From CAWBAT01 sp963810905 (lineage in GTDB: Bacteria > Acidobacteriota > Terriglobia > Versatilivoradales > Versatilivoraceae), in the NCBI GenBank assembly GCA_963810905.1, contig CAWEPG010000002.1, forward strand, positions 434,001-498,000: a stretch of 64,000 bases of DNA. The letters run 5' to 3'. Shown here piece after piece: positions 46,328 through 56,502 of this stretch. The notes under the pieces were generated by a model. That model searched no databases and was not told the DNA's origin. It was given only the letters and a program-made list of their open reading frames with translations. The stretch's first letter is position 1, and each line of letters starts with the position of its first letter. Position numbers and translations under genes: made by a program.

Positions 46328-47323
46328 TTATTGACTCTGACCTGCTGCCGGAACCGAGTAAAACTCATAGGTGATTCGCCAAGTCGACTGCTTCCCGGGC
46401 TCGATGCGCATGTTGATGAAAGGTTCCGGACAAACAAGCTTCGGATTGGACCAGAATGCCAATTTCGAGAGTGGTCGGTTTCCGTTGACGTGCACGCCGG
46501 CTTTCGTCTTGTGGTTCTCGACCCGAATATCGTTATCCGCCGGGCTCGACCCAAATCCCTCCAGGTGGGTATAGACGTACTGATCTTTCTGCAGCTCTTT
46601 AAGAAAGACTAGTTCCTTGCCGCGGATTTCAGCCAGGCCTTTCAAATCTTCCGTTGCATGCAGATCAAACGGGAACTTCAAGACGAAATCAGGACCGGAA
46701 GGCTGTGCGTCAAGCATGAAGAAATTATGGTCGTACACGCTTGTTTCGATGACTTTCCTGCCAGTGTTTTTGAGCGTGTGTTCCAACACGAGCACGGGTT
46801 TACCCTTTTCGAGCCGCATCTTCTTCCGATAGATGTAGGCGTAACCCGATGTATCCGGGAAAACTTGAGTAAACTCTATCCAACTGGAGCCCTTCTTAGT
46901 GCTCCATTTCCCGGGATTCAAAATTTCGTAGGTTGTAAACGAGCTGTAGCTTGCCTCGTTCGGTTTGCGGAGAGCTCCCACGCCGATTTTGACGAACGCT
47001 TCCCCCGGCTTGGCCTCCAAGTAACCCAATGCAACCTTGTCCGACAGAAATTCTTCCACCGGTCCGCTGATCGAATCATGGGCCGTTGGATCATGCTTCT
47101 CAAACCAATTCCCGAAATAATTATGACCATCCCAAATGAGACTGGAGACGACACCGGACCAATCGAAGCGGGTTCCCCGGTAAAATCCCTCGTGCACATC
47201 CGGCAGATAAACTTTAGCCTGGATGACTGAGTTCGAAATTGCCGCTTGTGGATATTCAACTGCTGAGATATTGCGAGAGGTCAACATGATCATGATAAGA
47301 CAGGCAGAGATGAAAGACTTCAA
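46328..47323 (-). CDS. secreted galactose-mutarotase-like protein
   Basis: 331 residues. Signal peptide MKSFISACLIMIMLTSRNIS. The mature part reads as a beta-sandwich: DVHEGFYRGTRFDWSGVVSS, GHNYFGNWFEKHDP, LEHTLKNTGRKVIETSVYDH and NFFMLDAQPSGPDFVLKFPF. The EHTLKNTG...YDHNFF pattern is that of aldose-1-epimerase-like (galactose mutarotase-like) folds, which also occur in lyases and as stand-alone secreted proteins. TTG start with GGAGG upstream. Sugar and reaction unknown. Confidence 0.75.
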   Translation of the reverse strand: MKSFISACLIMIMLTSRNISAVEYPQAAISNSVIQAKVYLPDVHEGFYRGTRFDWSGVVSSLIWDGHNYFGNWFEKHDPTAHDSISGPVEEFLSDKVALGYLEAKPGEAFVKIGVGALRKPNEASYSSFTTYEILNPGKWSTKKGSSWIEFTQVFPDTSGYAYIYRKKMRLEKGKPVLVLEHTLKNTGRKVIETSVYDHNFFMLDAQPSGPDFVLKFPFDLHATEDLKGLAEIRGKELVFLKELQKDQYVYTHLEGFGSSPADNDIRVENHKTKAGVHVNGNRPLSKLAFWSNPKLVCPEPFINMRIEPGKQSTWRITYEFYSVPAAGQSQ

Positions 47324-47581
47324 GAGTAATATCCTCCGTGAGTTTAAAGATAGTTACGGCCACTGTTCGAGTGGTCGATTGCTGCTAAGAACCGAGCGCA
47401 CTGTCTCCTTTTTTCATAATCGCAAAAGAAGTCAGCTGGTTTGATTCTCAGTACGCACCTGAGGTTAAAGCAATGTTTAAACTACCTTAGAAATCTCCCC
47501 AACAAAAGGGGAATTCATTTCAAAATGTTGATTTGTTGATATGTCAGATTTAAACGAGCATGACACGTAATCTCTGGCTGG

Positions 47582-47610
47582 CGCAGACATGTGCAGTCAG
47601 CATGTCTGCG
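47582..47610. repeat. perfect 10-bp palindrome CGCAGACATG/CATGTCTGCG
   Basis: Arms 47582-47591 and 47601-47610 with a 9-base loop. The arm sequence matches that at 47800 (CACAGACATGC), so this is a second copy of the same dispersed repeat. Confidence 0.65.
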
Positions 47611-47799
47611 AGGAGCGATGCTATTAGGAATTGAAAGTTAGCAGCGAAAAAGTAAGACTAAACAAGTTGAGCTGCAGAAAATGAGTGGCATCGAAGGCAA
47701 AGCAAAAGACAGGCTGACTGATTTGCATTAACTGGCTGTTCGGCGAAGTCGATAATTGTATACTCTTGTTTAGAGATTTGATTGTTTGATTCGGGATCA

Positions 47800-47828
47800 C
47801 ACAGACATGCCTACAGCGCATGTCTGTG
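47800..47828. repeat. perfect 11-bp palindrome CACAGACATGC/GCATGTCTGTG
   Basis: Arms 47800-47810 and 47818-47828 with a 7-base loop, followed by CCACCCAGCG. It lies 76 bases upstream of the ABC transporter start. Related to 47582-47610 and, with its tail, to 45077-45115. Confidence 0.65.
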
Positions 47829-47904
47829 CCACCCAGCGTCCCTGGTTCTTCTGAGAACCTCATTACAGAGACACCAGGGTGACGCCACGCTAAGGACGTT
47901 TCGC

Positions 47905-48927
47905 ATGGGAGTTGGCATCCGCACGCGCGATTTGCGCAAGATCTACTATTCACCTCCACCATTTGCTTCCGGTGCTGGAGCTTTCATGTCCGGAGCACTC
48001 GGCCGCAAGCGGAATCAAGCGCCCAAGCCGGAGATCATCGCTCTCGACGGTCTATCTCTCGATATCAATTCCGGAGAAATTTTCGGGCTTCTGGGACCGA
48101 ACGGCGCCGGCAAGTCTACCACCGTGGGAATCCTCACGACTCGGGTCCGGCCCACCAATGGCCAGGCCTGGATCGGCGAACGGGATGTCTGGCGGGAGCA
48201 AGTTCCCGTCAAGCGTCTGATCGGAGTCGTTGCCCAGCGACCCAACCTCGATTTTTCCCTGACCGCTTTTGAGATCCTGCTCTTTCACGGCGCTTATTTC
48301 GGATTAAGTATGAAAGAGGGGGCCCAGCGAGCGGAAGCCCTCCTGGACCGGTTCAAGCTTCGTGACCGCGCTCACCAGATGGTTCGCGGATTCTCGGGAG
48401 GCATGATGCAGCGTCTCTCCATCGCCCGCGCCATGATGCATGATCCGCAAGTCTTATTTCTGGACGAGCCCAGTGCCGGTCTAGATCCACAGACCCGATT
48501 GCTCTTGTGGGAAATCATTCGTGAGTACAACCAAAGCGGTAAAACGATCTTGTTGACGACCCACAACATGGAAGAAGCAGACGCACTCTGCCAGCGATTG
48601 GCCATCATCGACCATGGAAGAATCATTGCTTTGGGTACTCCGCGAGAGTTAAAGGCCTCCGTGCCGGGCGGGTTCTTATTGCGTCTCCGCTTCGGCCAGG
48701 ATTCCCCCGATCTGCTGAAGCGTTTTCAGACGTTGGCAGGAGTTCGAGAAGTCCGTGCCACCGCTGACCACGGCGCTGATCTCTATGCCGACCGAGGAGG
48801 GTCGCTGGTTCCAGAGATCGCTAATCTCGCCGCGGCTGAGGGCGTTGAGCTGTGTGATGTGCATATCTCCGAGCCCAGCCTGGAAAATCTTTTCCTGCAC
48901 CACACAGGAAGGAGTTTGCGTGAATGA
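47905..48927 (+). CDS. ABC transporter ATP-binding protein (DrrA/NodI-like)
   Basis: About 340 residues. Walker A GLLGPNGAGKSTTVGI (about residue 60), Q-loop region VVAQRPNLDFSL, signature FSGGMMQRLSIARAM, Walker B VLFLDEPSAGLDP and switch His LLTTHNME are all present. The C-terminal extension (about 240-340) is typical of ABC-2 exporters. The open frame goes back to 47782, but ATG 47905 has AAGGA upstream. Its stop overlaps the permease start (ATGA), so the two form one unit. Substrate unknown. Confidence 0.93.
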   Translation: MGVGIRTRDLRKIYYSPPPFASGAGAFMSGALGRKRNQAPKPEIIALDGLSLDINSGEIFGLLGPNGAGKSTTVGILTTRVRPTNGQAWIGERDVWREQVPVKRLIGVVAQRPNLDFSLTAFEILLFHGAYFGLSMKEGAQRAEALLDRFKLRDRAHQMVRGFSGGMMQRLSIARAMMHDPQVLFLDEPSAGLDPQTRLLLWEIIREYNQSGKTILLTTHNMEEADALCQRLAIIDHGRIIALGTPRELKASVPGGFLLRLRFGQDSPDLLKRFQTLAGVREVRATADHGADLYADRGGSLVPEIANLAAAEGVELCDVHISEPSLENLFLHHTGRSLRE

Positions 48928-49695
48928 ATCGTAAAGCCTTTCTCGCCATGCTGGCTCGAGATGCCCACGTGGCCCGCCGCAATTTCGTGCCCCTTTTGCT
49001 GCAGACTTTTTTGCAGCCACTGATGTTTGTTTTTATCTTCGGGCGGGTGATGGTCGGCAGTGGTTACATGCCTCCACAATACAAGAGCTTGCTGCTTCCT
49101 GGCATCATGGCACTCAGCATGGTCGGCGCAGGAATTTGGTCTGTCGCGATGCCTTTGATCGCCGAATTTCAATTTACCCATGAAATCGAAGATCGCTTGT
49201 TGGCTCCGATGGAAATTTCCTGGGTGGCGATCGAAAAGGTCGTCGCAGGAATGCTTCAGGCGCTGGCGGCCGGACTCGTGGTCATTCCGGCGGGTTGGCT
49301 CCTGCTCCGGCCCGGCATCGAATTGAGCCTGAAGGCTCCGCTGGTCTTTGTCATCGTGGCGCTGTTAGTGGCACTGTTCTCTGCATCAGGCGGTCTCGTC
49401 CTTGGCTGTAGCATCGGCCAGGCCCAAGTGGGACTGATGTTCAGTCTGGTCGTGGCCCCCATGATTTTCTTTGGCTGCACCTATTATCCCTGGAGCGCGC
49501 TGAGAACATTTCCCCATTTTGCAACACGCCGTCCTTCTGAATCCCATGGTCTACGCCAGTGAGGGACTGCGTGGCACTCTTGTGCCCCAATTTCCCCATA
49601 TTCCTTTGTTCGCCGTGTTTTCGGGATTGGCGTTCTTTGACCTTTTCCTGCTCGTCATAGGTCTTCGACAGTTCCATCGAAAAGCCGTCGATTGA
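48924..49695 (+). CDS. ABC-2 type permease, one frameshift
   Basis: Membrane partner of the preceding ATPase. Six hydrophobic segments include LLLQTFLQPLMFVFIFGRVM, LPGIMALSMVGAGIWSVAMP and LVFVIVALLVALFSASGGLV. The first frame stops at 49562 after unrelated residues. Dropping one base in the ATTTCCCC stretch at 49508-49515 continues as FPILQHAVLLNPMVYASEGL and ends at 49695 with GLRQFHRKAVD, as in NodJ/DrrB-like permeases. About 257 residues. AxxNPMVYxSEG is the conserved family ending. Confidence 0.88.
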
Positions 49696-49848
49696 ATATT
49701 CTTAGGTAAATCGCGATTGTGAGACAATCGGCGCGAAAAAACGAAAAATCCGATTTGCTAGATTTTTGAGGGTGTGGTAGTTTTCTCGTTTCAGTTCTGA
49801 ACAAGTGGATGCTTCTTTCGTCACACCCTGCAGGAAGGCGGAAATCTT

Positions 49849-51174
49849 ATGAACCCTGAACTCATTGCAACAAGCTCCTGGGACAGAGTAATCCGAAGTG
49901 GGCTGACCCTTTTTCTCTGTGTCTTGCTGATCCCTGGCGAACTCGTGGTGTACTCGCAACAGCAGGCGGGCGGATCGCCTGAACAAGAGGCCCCAAAGAT
50001 CCCGAATGATCAATTGGACTCGCTGGTTGCGCCCATTGCCCTTTATCCAGATCCCCTATTGAGCCAGGTGCTGGTGGCTTCCACTTATCCGCTGGAGATC
50101 GTCCAGCTTCAGCAGTGGTTGGCGAAAAACAAGAATCTGAAAGACAAAGCTCAGACGGATGCGGTGATGAAGCAGGATTGGGACCCTAGCATTCAAGGGA
50201 TGGCGGCGCTCCCGGATGTGGTCAAACAAATGGCAGATAACATTAAGTGGACCACAGACCTTGGCAATGCCTTCCTCGCCCAGCAGGCGGATGTGATGGA
50301 CGCGGTGCAGCGCATGCGCATGAAGGCGGAAAAGGCCGGGAGTCTGAAGTCTAATGAACAGATGAAGGTAGAGACGAAGGTGGTAGAAAGCAAAACCGTC
50401 GTGGTGATTGAGCAGTCCAACCCGCAGGTAGTTTATGTACCCTCCTACAACCCAACTGTGGTTTACGGCCCGCCCATCTATCCTTATCCGCCGATCTATT
50501 ACCCGCCATACTCGGCGGGAGCCGTAGTGGCCGCGAGCGCGATCTCTTTCGGCGTTGGTATTGCGATCGGAGCAGCCTGGGGGGGTGGGGGTTGGGGCTA
50601 TGGTTGCGGGTGGGGGCACAATAACGTCAACGTCAACGTCAATAATAACTTCAACCGAAATACCAATGTCAATCGAAACAACATAAACAATGTCAATCGG
50701 GGCGGAAGCAACAACTGGCAGCACAACCCGCAACATCGCGGAGGCGCTCCCTATTCTAACAAGGCAACCGCAAACAAATACGGTGGATCGGCTCGCGGGG
50801 ATTCGATGTCCACGCGGCAAGCGAATGCGCGACAGCAACAAGGGGCAGGCAGCCGACAGCAGCCGGGTTCCATGAACCGCAGCGGTGGAGCGAGCAACGT
50901 CGGTGCAGCAAATCGCGGAGGAGGAGGAGCAAGCAGCACCATGGGTGCAAACCGCGGGGGCGGAGGCGGAGGTGCAGACCGCATCGGTAATCAACAGATT
51001 CCGAAAAGTTCCGGTTCCCGCAACAGCAGCGCCTTTGGAGGCTCTTCAAATGGAGCCAGTGCCCGCGCCAGCAGCTCACGAGGCGCTTCCAGCATGGGGT
51101 CTCGAAGTGGCGGGGGCGGAGGCGGATCACGCGGTGGCGGGTCACGGGGGGGCGGCGGCGGTCGCCGGAGGTAA
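49849..51174 (+). CDS. DUF3300 secreted protein
   Basis: 441 residues. After a signal peptide (about 17-35) comes the DUF3300 domain (about 50-225): LDSLVAPIALYPDPLLSQVL, STYPLEIVQLQQWL and NPQVVYVPSYNPTVVYGPPI. A Gly/Ala membrane-like stretch follows. The last 180 residues are low-complexity Asn, Gly, Ser and Arg (for example VNVNVNNNFNRNTNVNRNN and SRGGGSRGGGGGRRR). DUF3300 function is unknown. It lies 8 bases from a DUF2950 gene, a recurring pairing. Confidence 0.9.
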   Translation: MNPELIATSSWDRVIRSGLTLFLCVLLIPGELVVYSQQQAGGSPEQEAPKIPNDQLDSLVAPIALYPDPLLSQVLVASTYPLEIVQLQQWLAKNKNLKDKAQTDAVMKQDWDPSIQGMAALPDVVKQMADNIKWTTDLGNAFLAQQADVMDAVQRMRMKAEKAGSLKSNEQMKVETKVVESKTVVVIEQSNPQVVYVPSYNPTVVYGPPIYPYPPIYYPPYSAGAVVAASAISFGVGIAIGAAWGGGGWGYGCGWGHNNVNVNVNNNFNRNTNVNRNNINNVNRGGSNNWQHNPQHRGGAPYSNKATANKYGGSARGDSMSTRQANARQQQGAGSRQQPGSMNRSGGASNVGAANRGGGGASSTMGANRGGGGGGADRIGNQQIPKSSGSRNSSAFGGSSNGASARASSSRGASSMGSRSGGGGGGSRGGGSRGGGGGRRR

Positions 51175-51181
51175 ATAAGCT

Positions 51182-52183
51182 ATGTTTAAGGGAAAACAAA
51201 TGAAATCAAAATCAAACAACTTATTCCCGATGAAGATATTCCTGTCCGTTTGCGGGATCGTCCTTTCCTGTGTTCTGGCGTTTGCCCTCCACGCGGCGCC
51301 GCAGGAGAAACCAAAGGCTTCCGAGACCTCACAGTCGAAGCAAAAAGCGTTCGACACACCAAAACAGGCTGCCGATGCGCTGATTCAGGCAGCGGCCCAA
51401 TTCGATGTGCCCACGCTGGAGGAGATTTTCGGGCCGGATAGCGCAAACTTTGTAGTTACCAAGGACCACGTACAGGACAAAGAGAAGGCTACTTCGTTTG
51501 CCAATATGGCTCACGATAAAACATCGATCACGAAGGACCCGAAAAACCCCAATCGCGTCGTCCTTTCAGTCGGCGAAGACGACTGGCCGTTTCCGATCCC
51601 TATCGTGAAGAGAAATGGAAAGTGGTATTTCGATTCCAAGGCGGGCCGTCAGGAGATTCTTGACCGGCGCATCGGGGCCAACGAATTGGACGCAATCGCA
51701 ATTTGCCGCGGTTATGTGGAGGCTCAACAGGAATATTCCTTGGAAGTGCACGACAACAGTGGAATAAACCAGTACGCGCAGCGAATCATAAGCCAGCCCG
51801 GAAAGCAGGATGGCTTATTCTGGCGAAATGCGGACGGCAGTCCAGGCGGCCCGATTGGAGAGAGTATCGCCAAAGCTCTCGAAGAAGGCTACACAAGTAA
51901 AACGGAACCCTTCCACGGCTATTACTTCAAGATATTGAAAGGACAAGGCCCCGCGGCGCCGCTGGGGGAAATGAACTTCATGGTAGAGGGTGTCATGATT
52001 GGAGGGTTTGCACTTGTCGCTGTGCCGGCAGACTATCGCGTCACAGGAGTGAAAACTTTTATCGTCAGTTACGAGGGAATCGTCTACCAGAAGGATCTTG
52101 GGCCGGACTCCTTGAATATCGCCAAGAACATGGAGCTGTACAACCCGGACAAGACCTGGCATCGCACCGACGACCATTGGTAA
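51182..52183 (+). CDS. DUF2950 secreted protein
   Basis: 333 residues. Signal segment MKIFLSVCGIVLSCVLAFAL; ATGs at 51182, 51200 and 51230 are all possible starts. The DUF2950 region runs about 55-330: FDTPKQAADALIQAAAQFDV, VGEDDWPFPIPIVKRNGKWY and GYYFKILKGQGPAAPLGEMN. It is 7 bases after the DUF3300 stop, so translation is probably coupled. Members of this pair sit in the envelope and their activity is not known. Confidence 0.9.
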   Translation: MFKGKQMKSKSNNLFPMKIFLSVCGIVLSCVLAFALHAAPQEKPKASETSQSKQKAFDTPKQAADALIQAAAQFDVPTLEEIFGPDSANFVVTKDHVQDKEKATSFANMAHDKTSITKDPKNPNRVVLSVGEDDWPFPIPIVKRNGKWYFDSKAGRQEILDRRIGANELDAIAICRGYVEAQQEYSLEVHDNSGINQYAQRIISQPGKQDGLFWRNADGSPGGPIGESIAKALEEGYTSKTEPFHGYYFKILKGQGPAAPLGEMNFMVEGVMIGGFALVAVPADYRVTGVKTFIVSYEGIVYQKDLGPDSLNIAKNMELYNPDKTWHRTDDHW

Positions 52184-52227
52184 TCCAGGCGCAGTCCCCG
52201 CAAGACCTTGAGCTGTCCACTAAGGGG

Positions 52228-52701
52228 CTACTGCTTGTCGTATACCGCTTTGTTGTGTAGCTTCTCTCCCTTCTCATTGGTGCCCGTCATTATGATGGTC
52301 ATGACCTTACCATCATGCGAGATTTCACGTTTTGCACTCACGATGGGCTTCCCCCCTTTTTTCATGGTGGCTTCGGTGGTATGGTCATTAACCTTCTTGA
52401 CCGCAATGCTATCAAAGAGGGGCGATCCCGTGACCGGGTAGTCCTTTCCGTCGTATTTGGCCGTGTACTCCATCGAAGTCGTCTTCCCGTCGGCCCCAAT
52501 CGTCTCGCCTGTCCGCTTAATACCTCCATCAGAAGCAGCGTATGTCACTGTTCCACTCTTCGGCGCAGGCCCCGGTTCGTATTTGGATTTTGAGACATTT
52601 AATTTCCAGGTCCCAATAATGGCGTCGTCCGCGCGCAGATCTATTGAAATGGCCAGCCAAGACATAGCTACTAGGATAGAAAGAAAGGTTTTCCCTTTCA
52701 T
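52228..52701 (-). CDS. secreted lipocalin-like protein, 157 aa
   Basis: ATG 52701 has AAGGAG six bases upstream and starts a signal peptide (MKGKTFLSILVAMSWLAISI). The mature protein is beta-rich: IIGTWKLNVSKSKYEPGPAP, YTAKYDGKDYPVTG and ISHDGKVMTIIMTGTNEKGE. The GTWKLN...KSK opening is typical of small lipocalin-like secreted proteins. It converges with the DUF2950 gene. No ligand can be proposed. Confidence 0.8.
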   Translation of the reverse strand: MKGKTFLSILVAMSWLAISIDLRADDAIIGTWKLNVSKSKYEPGPAPKSGTVTYAASDGGIKRTGETIGADGKTTSMEYTAKYDGKDYPVTGSPLFDSIAVKKVNDHTTEATMKKGGKPIVSAKREISHDGKVMTIIMTGTNEKGEKLHNKAVYDKQ

Positions 52702-52817
52702 GGTGTTCTCCTTGTCTTTTGGATTAAATTGGTTCAGAGATGCTAGGTTTTTTGAAGAGGGAGTATGATACGTTTGTCCTTTCAAAATATCAAGCTTCCA
52801 GTGAATGGCCAATGCCT

Positions 52818-54789
52818 ATGAAAAAACTGAACCGTCGCGAGGTATTGAAGGTCGGCGCCATGGCTTCGGTTGGCGCGGCAGCGAAAAGATGCTTAGACCA
52901 AGGGCTACTAGCCTGCAGCCAGGATACTCCGCTCACAGCATGGAAGCCTGGGGATCCCATCCAATACATCAATCCGAAGATTCCAGGCTTCGAGTTACCG
53001 CCTTACCGTGGTGAGCGCTACGAGGCAACCGTACCCGATACGTTGGACATCGCTGAACGAGCTCGCCTGGCGATACACGCTCTAACGGAAGTGACCAATC
53101 CGCTGGCCGATCACGAGATTTATTGCATCGTCTTTCTCCACACGAACCCGCCTTCGATGATGCAGAATTGCTGGCACCCGACTTTATTGCCAAAGTTCAT
53201 GTGGGCACTTTTGCTGGCAAGACTAGTGAGCGGCAGCGAACTCAACATGCACGTCGAGCGGCGTTGGATGGAAGTAGCGCTCCGAATGCAGGGTCCAGAC
53301 GGACTCATTTATGCACCGGTGAAAGGTCGTCCCTGGGCATACGAATGGTGGCAAATCCGAAGCCTGGCCCTGCCAACTGATCAGATCCTTCAACCCTTTG
53401 ATTGCGGGGTCATGCTCAGCGCGATGTCTCGGTGTGCGAGGAGAGATCCCGGCCCGGTGTGGAGGACTTCGCTGAAACGGCTTGTCGACGGCATCAGCGA
53501 ACTAGCGGTCATCGATGGAGACGATGCCTACTTCTGGCCTTCCTGTATCCTGGCAAGCAAAAACCGTCCAACGCATCCTCCGATGTCAACGCTCCCCTTC
53601 GAAACCGAGACCTCCGTAGTCCCCATGGGATTGGTGCAAGCGTATGGTGTGCTCGGCTACGAGCCGGCTCTTGTCCTGGCCAAGAAATTTATCAATTACC
53701 TGCGTAAGAATTTTTATCGACCGGATGGCAGCTTTCTGGCTCGGCCTGGTTTAGCTTTGAAGGCTCATACCCATTCCCATACCCGTGGGTTGCTCGCTAT
53801 GGAGGAATACGCCGAGGTGACCGGGGATCGCGAACTCATGGATTTCGTAGTTCGATCTTTTGAATACGTACGCGATCAAGGGGCCAATGTGGCGCCAGGA
53901 GCGCTCGATTCCGACCTCATTAAAACGCCAGGCGCTGGGCTGGTGGGTTTTTTCCCGGAGTGGACGAACTCTCCCTCTCTCCAAACCGCAGAAACTTGCC
54001 AGGTCGCCGACATGGTGGCACTCGCAATGCGGCTGAGTGAGGCCGGCGCAGGCGATTACTGGGATGATGCAGACCGTTGGATCCGAAACCAGTTCGCTGA
54101 GAATCAATTGTTGGATATTGACTGGATCGCCCGCTTGGGGAAAACTGGCCCGCCGCCCAAGACGGGGAATCACATCAGTACAGAGCGAGTGGCGGAACGG
54201 AACCAAGGAGCCTTCGCCGGTTGCCCAAGCCCTAACGACTGGTACGCCCGTGCCGCTCAAGGGCAGCACGCCATCGGACACTGCTGCACAGCCAATGGAA
54301 CGAAGACTCTCGCATGGATCCATGAGCGTATCCTGCGCTATAAGGATGGACAGCTGCGGGTAAACCTTTTGTTGAACTGCGCTTCCCGATGGGCAGACAT
54401 TGACAGTTACATACCCTATCAGGGTCGGATTGAGATACGGGTTAAACAGGCCGTCGATCTTTCGTACGCATTCCGGAATGGGTGACACCTGAACAAACCC
54501 ACTGCCGAGTCAATCAAAGGAAAGGACTTTAGGTTGGGAAGGACGATATGCAAGAGTGGGCAAAGTCACTGCAGGTGATCAAGTGACAGTAACTTTCCCG
54601 ATCTTCGAACGCACCGATAAGGTGCTGATCGAGAAATCCACTTACACACTCTTACGTAAGGGGAATGAGGTCGTTTCAATCGCCCCGCAAGGGATCAACT
54701 CCCCTCTTTATCAACGACAGTTCTACCGTGGAAACGAGCCGAGAATGCGCACCGTAACGCGCTTCGTTAGTTCCGAGACGACTCCTTAG
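52818..54789 (+). CDS. Tat-exported GH127-like sugar hydrolase, two frameshifts
   Basis: Tat signal NRREVLKVGAMASVGAAAKR. An (alpha/alpha)6-barrel-like body follows, with HTHTRG-like HSHTRGLLAMEEYAEVTGDR, FFPEWTNSPSLQTAETCQVA and GHCCTANGTKTLAWIHERIL; GH127-type arabinofuranosidases have a comparable CC motif. The first frame stops at 54485. Adding one base near 54463 gives VRIPEWVTPEQTHCRVNQRK; a second change near 54520 gives LGWEGRYARVGKVTAGDQVT, and the frame ends at 54789. Restored length is about 657 aa. Family assignment is tentative. Confidence 0.7.
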
Positions 54790-55530
54790 ATAATTTGGTG
54801 TGGAAGGCTGAGATCCTGCGAGGCCGTGGAGCTAAATAGGAAGAACGGCATCGCAGTCCAACAGTCATGAAGTGGGTTGAAGGACAGGTTTCGTTTCCTC
54901 GCAATTGCAACGGCAATCGCTCCAGCCAGAGCACCGATAATCATCGTAAATGTGACCCAGAGCAGAAGTTGGGGGAGGAGCCCGATGACCACAAATTTGG
55001 AGAACCATCCTATCTGCGGAAATTCTGGTGGAGGAAGGTCGTAATGTGTGCCCCAATTTCCTCTTATTGCAAAGAACATGACTAGGGCGACCGGTATACG
55101 AGCAGCAAAGCCATAGGCCATCAGTATTTTCGAAAGACTCGGCCAGCCATAAAGCTGGATGAGGCCTCCCACTGCCGCAATAAGGTTGGCTGTGATAATA
55201 AACATCAGACGCTCGTGGATGATCGCGTTGGCAAGAATCATTCCACCCACGATGACCAGCAGTCCGATGACGACGAAACCGATGGTGCGCCCTACTTTGG
55301 GAGTCTCTCCCATACCTTTCAGTTTCAATGCAAAATAGATGCCGAATATCGGTACCAGCCAGACAATTCCGATCAATGCGCCTCCGCCACCCGCCTGCGA
55401 GTTGAACCAAAAAGGCGACCAATGTTGCAATTCGCCGAATAGTCGCAGAACCGTTACCCCGAGCGTGATCATAGCGGGGATCCGAATGAGTTCCCAAGTA
55501 CTGGAAGTTCTGTGTCAATGTTCCTGTCAT
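54786..55530 (-). CDS. multi-pass membrane protein, one frameshift at N-terminus
   Basis: About 247 residues with five or six membrane segments, including GGGGALIGIVWLVPIFGIYF, VGRTIGFVVIGLLVIVGGMI and LLPQLLLWVTFTMIIGALAG. The open frame begins at 55472. An ATG at 55530 with GGGGAGAG upstream starts MTGTLT; dropping one base near 55511 joins it to RTSSTWELIRIPAMITLGVT. That restored start looks right for this uncharacterised family. Its 3' end overlaps the stop of the convergent gene by four bases. Confidence 0.7.
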
Positions 55531-55603
55531 GATCTCTCCCCTTTTTGTCTTAGGTTTTCAGAAAGCATAATCGATTCGGTTCAAGAAAACCACATCATTG
55601 GAG

Positions 55604-55662
55604 TTGGAGAGCCGAGTTCAACGAGGCCGAGGTTTTCGGCGTCGCAGAGCTTCGCCCTCCAT
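55604..55662. repeat. dispersed imperfect palindrome
   Basis: Left arm TTGGAGAGCCGAGTTCAACGA (55604-55624, 21 bases) pairs with TCGCAGAGCTTCGCCCTCCAT (55642-55662). The arm resembles TGGAGGGCTGAGCTCTGC at 46198. A second hairpin, GGAGCGG/CCGCTCC (55676-55682 with 55693-55699), adjoins it. Confidence 0.6.
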
Positions 55663-55736
55663 ACTAGCGTCGGGGGGAGCGGTCCCGCGTGCCCGCTCCA
55701 ACTGACCGCTGTCAGGGGGAAGCTGCGTTCTATTAT

Positions 55737-56502
55737 TTATGAACCGGAGCTCTTGGCGTCATGAAAGATGATTCCGAGTGTAAATCGTCGGCCTGAATGT
55801 AGACGGCTGACCCCATGGCGCATTGTGACGCGATAAATGCCGCGTGTGCCCTGGACCGGGCGCTGATTAACGGCAAAAATGATAGCCTCACCTTGCCTGG
55901 GCGCCAGAACTTCGACCCGAGACTGCATTCGAGGACGCTGTTCCGTCATCACGAACTCCCCTCCCGTAAAATCATCTCCCGGAACACTGAGCAAGACCGC
56001 CACCTGGAGAGGAAAAACCAGGTTCCCATAAATATCCTGGTGCAGACAATTGTAGTCTCCAACCCCATATTTCAATAGCAGAGGTGTCGGCTGGCATTGT
56101 CCTGCTGTATGGCAATGCTCTATAAATACCTTGTGATTGATTGGATAGTCGTCAGGGCGGCCAAACACCTCTTGCCAACGATTGGCAATCAAAGCGAGTG
56201 GCGGGTAGAGAGACTCGCGCAACGAATCAACTAGATCAGGAAGTGGGTAGGTATAATATTTATACTCCCCTCGTCCGAAGCCGTGCTTGGCCATCACCAC
56301 GCGACTGCGAAAGAGGTGCTTCAGCCTCATAGCTCTCGGTAAGCACAGTGCATTCTTCCGGTGACAAGATGGCGCCTGTAGGAGCGCAGCCATGCTCGTC
56401 AAGTTCCCCTTTGATCCGTGTCCAATCCAACGAAACCACGCGCTCTGAAACAGACATCGCAAAAGGACCCCGTTCGATCGAGAATCGTTTCTCCAAAATC
56501 AT
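55737..56502 (-). CDS. 2OG-Fe(II) oxygenase coupled to ada, one frameshift
   Basis: Iron/2-oxoglutarate oxygenase of the COG3826 type. LLKYGVGDYNCLHQDIYGNL holds the HxD metal ligands; RVTMRHGVSRLHSGRRFTLG holds the distal His and 2OG-binding Arg. The N-terminus lies in another frame from ATG 56502 (SLDWTRIKGELDEHGC, ILSPEECTVLTESYEA); joining near 56325 gives LFRSRVVMAKHGFGRGEYKY. The ATG overlaps the ada stop (ATGA), implying translational coupling and a probable role in alkylation damage repair or response. Confidence 0.85.

Larger units (their letters stand above)
47324..47904. other. intergenic region with two related palindromes
   Basis: Apart from the two palindromes listed separately, no gene is supported. 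AAGGA (about 47892-47896) is the ribosome site for the ABC ATPase. Confidence 0.45.

Noticed and set aside
50056..50994. 312-codon minus-strand frame opposite DUF3300
   Set aside because: Produced by the low-complexity repeats of the real gene on the plus strand.
53751..54488. 245-codon minus-strand frame
   Set aside because: Shadow of the Tat-exported hydrolase-like gene.
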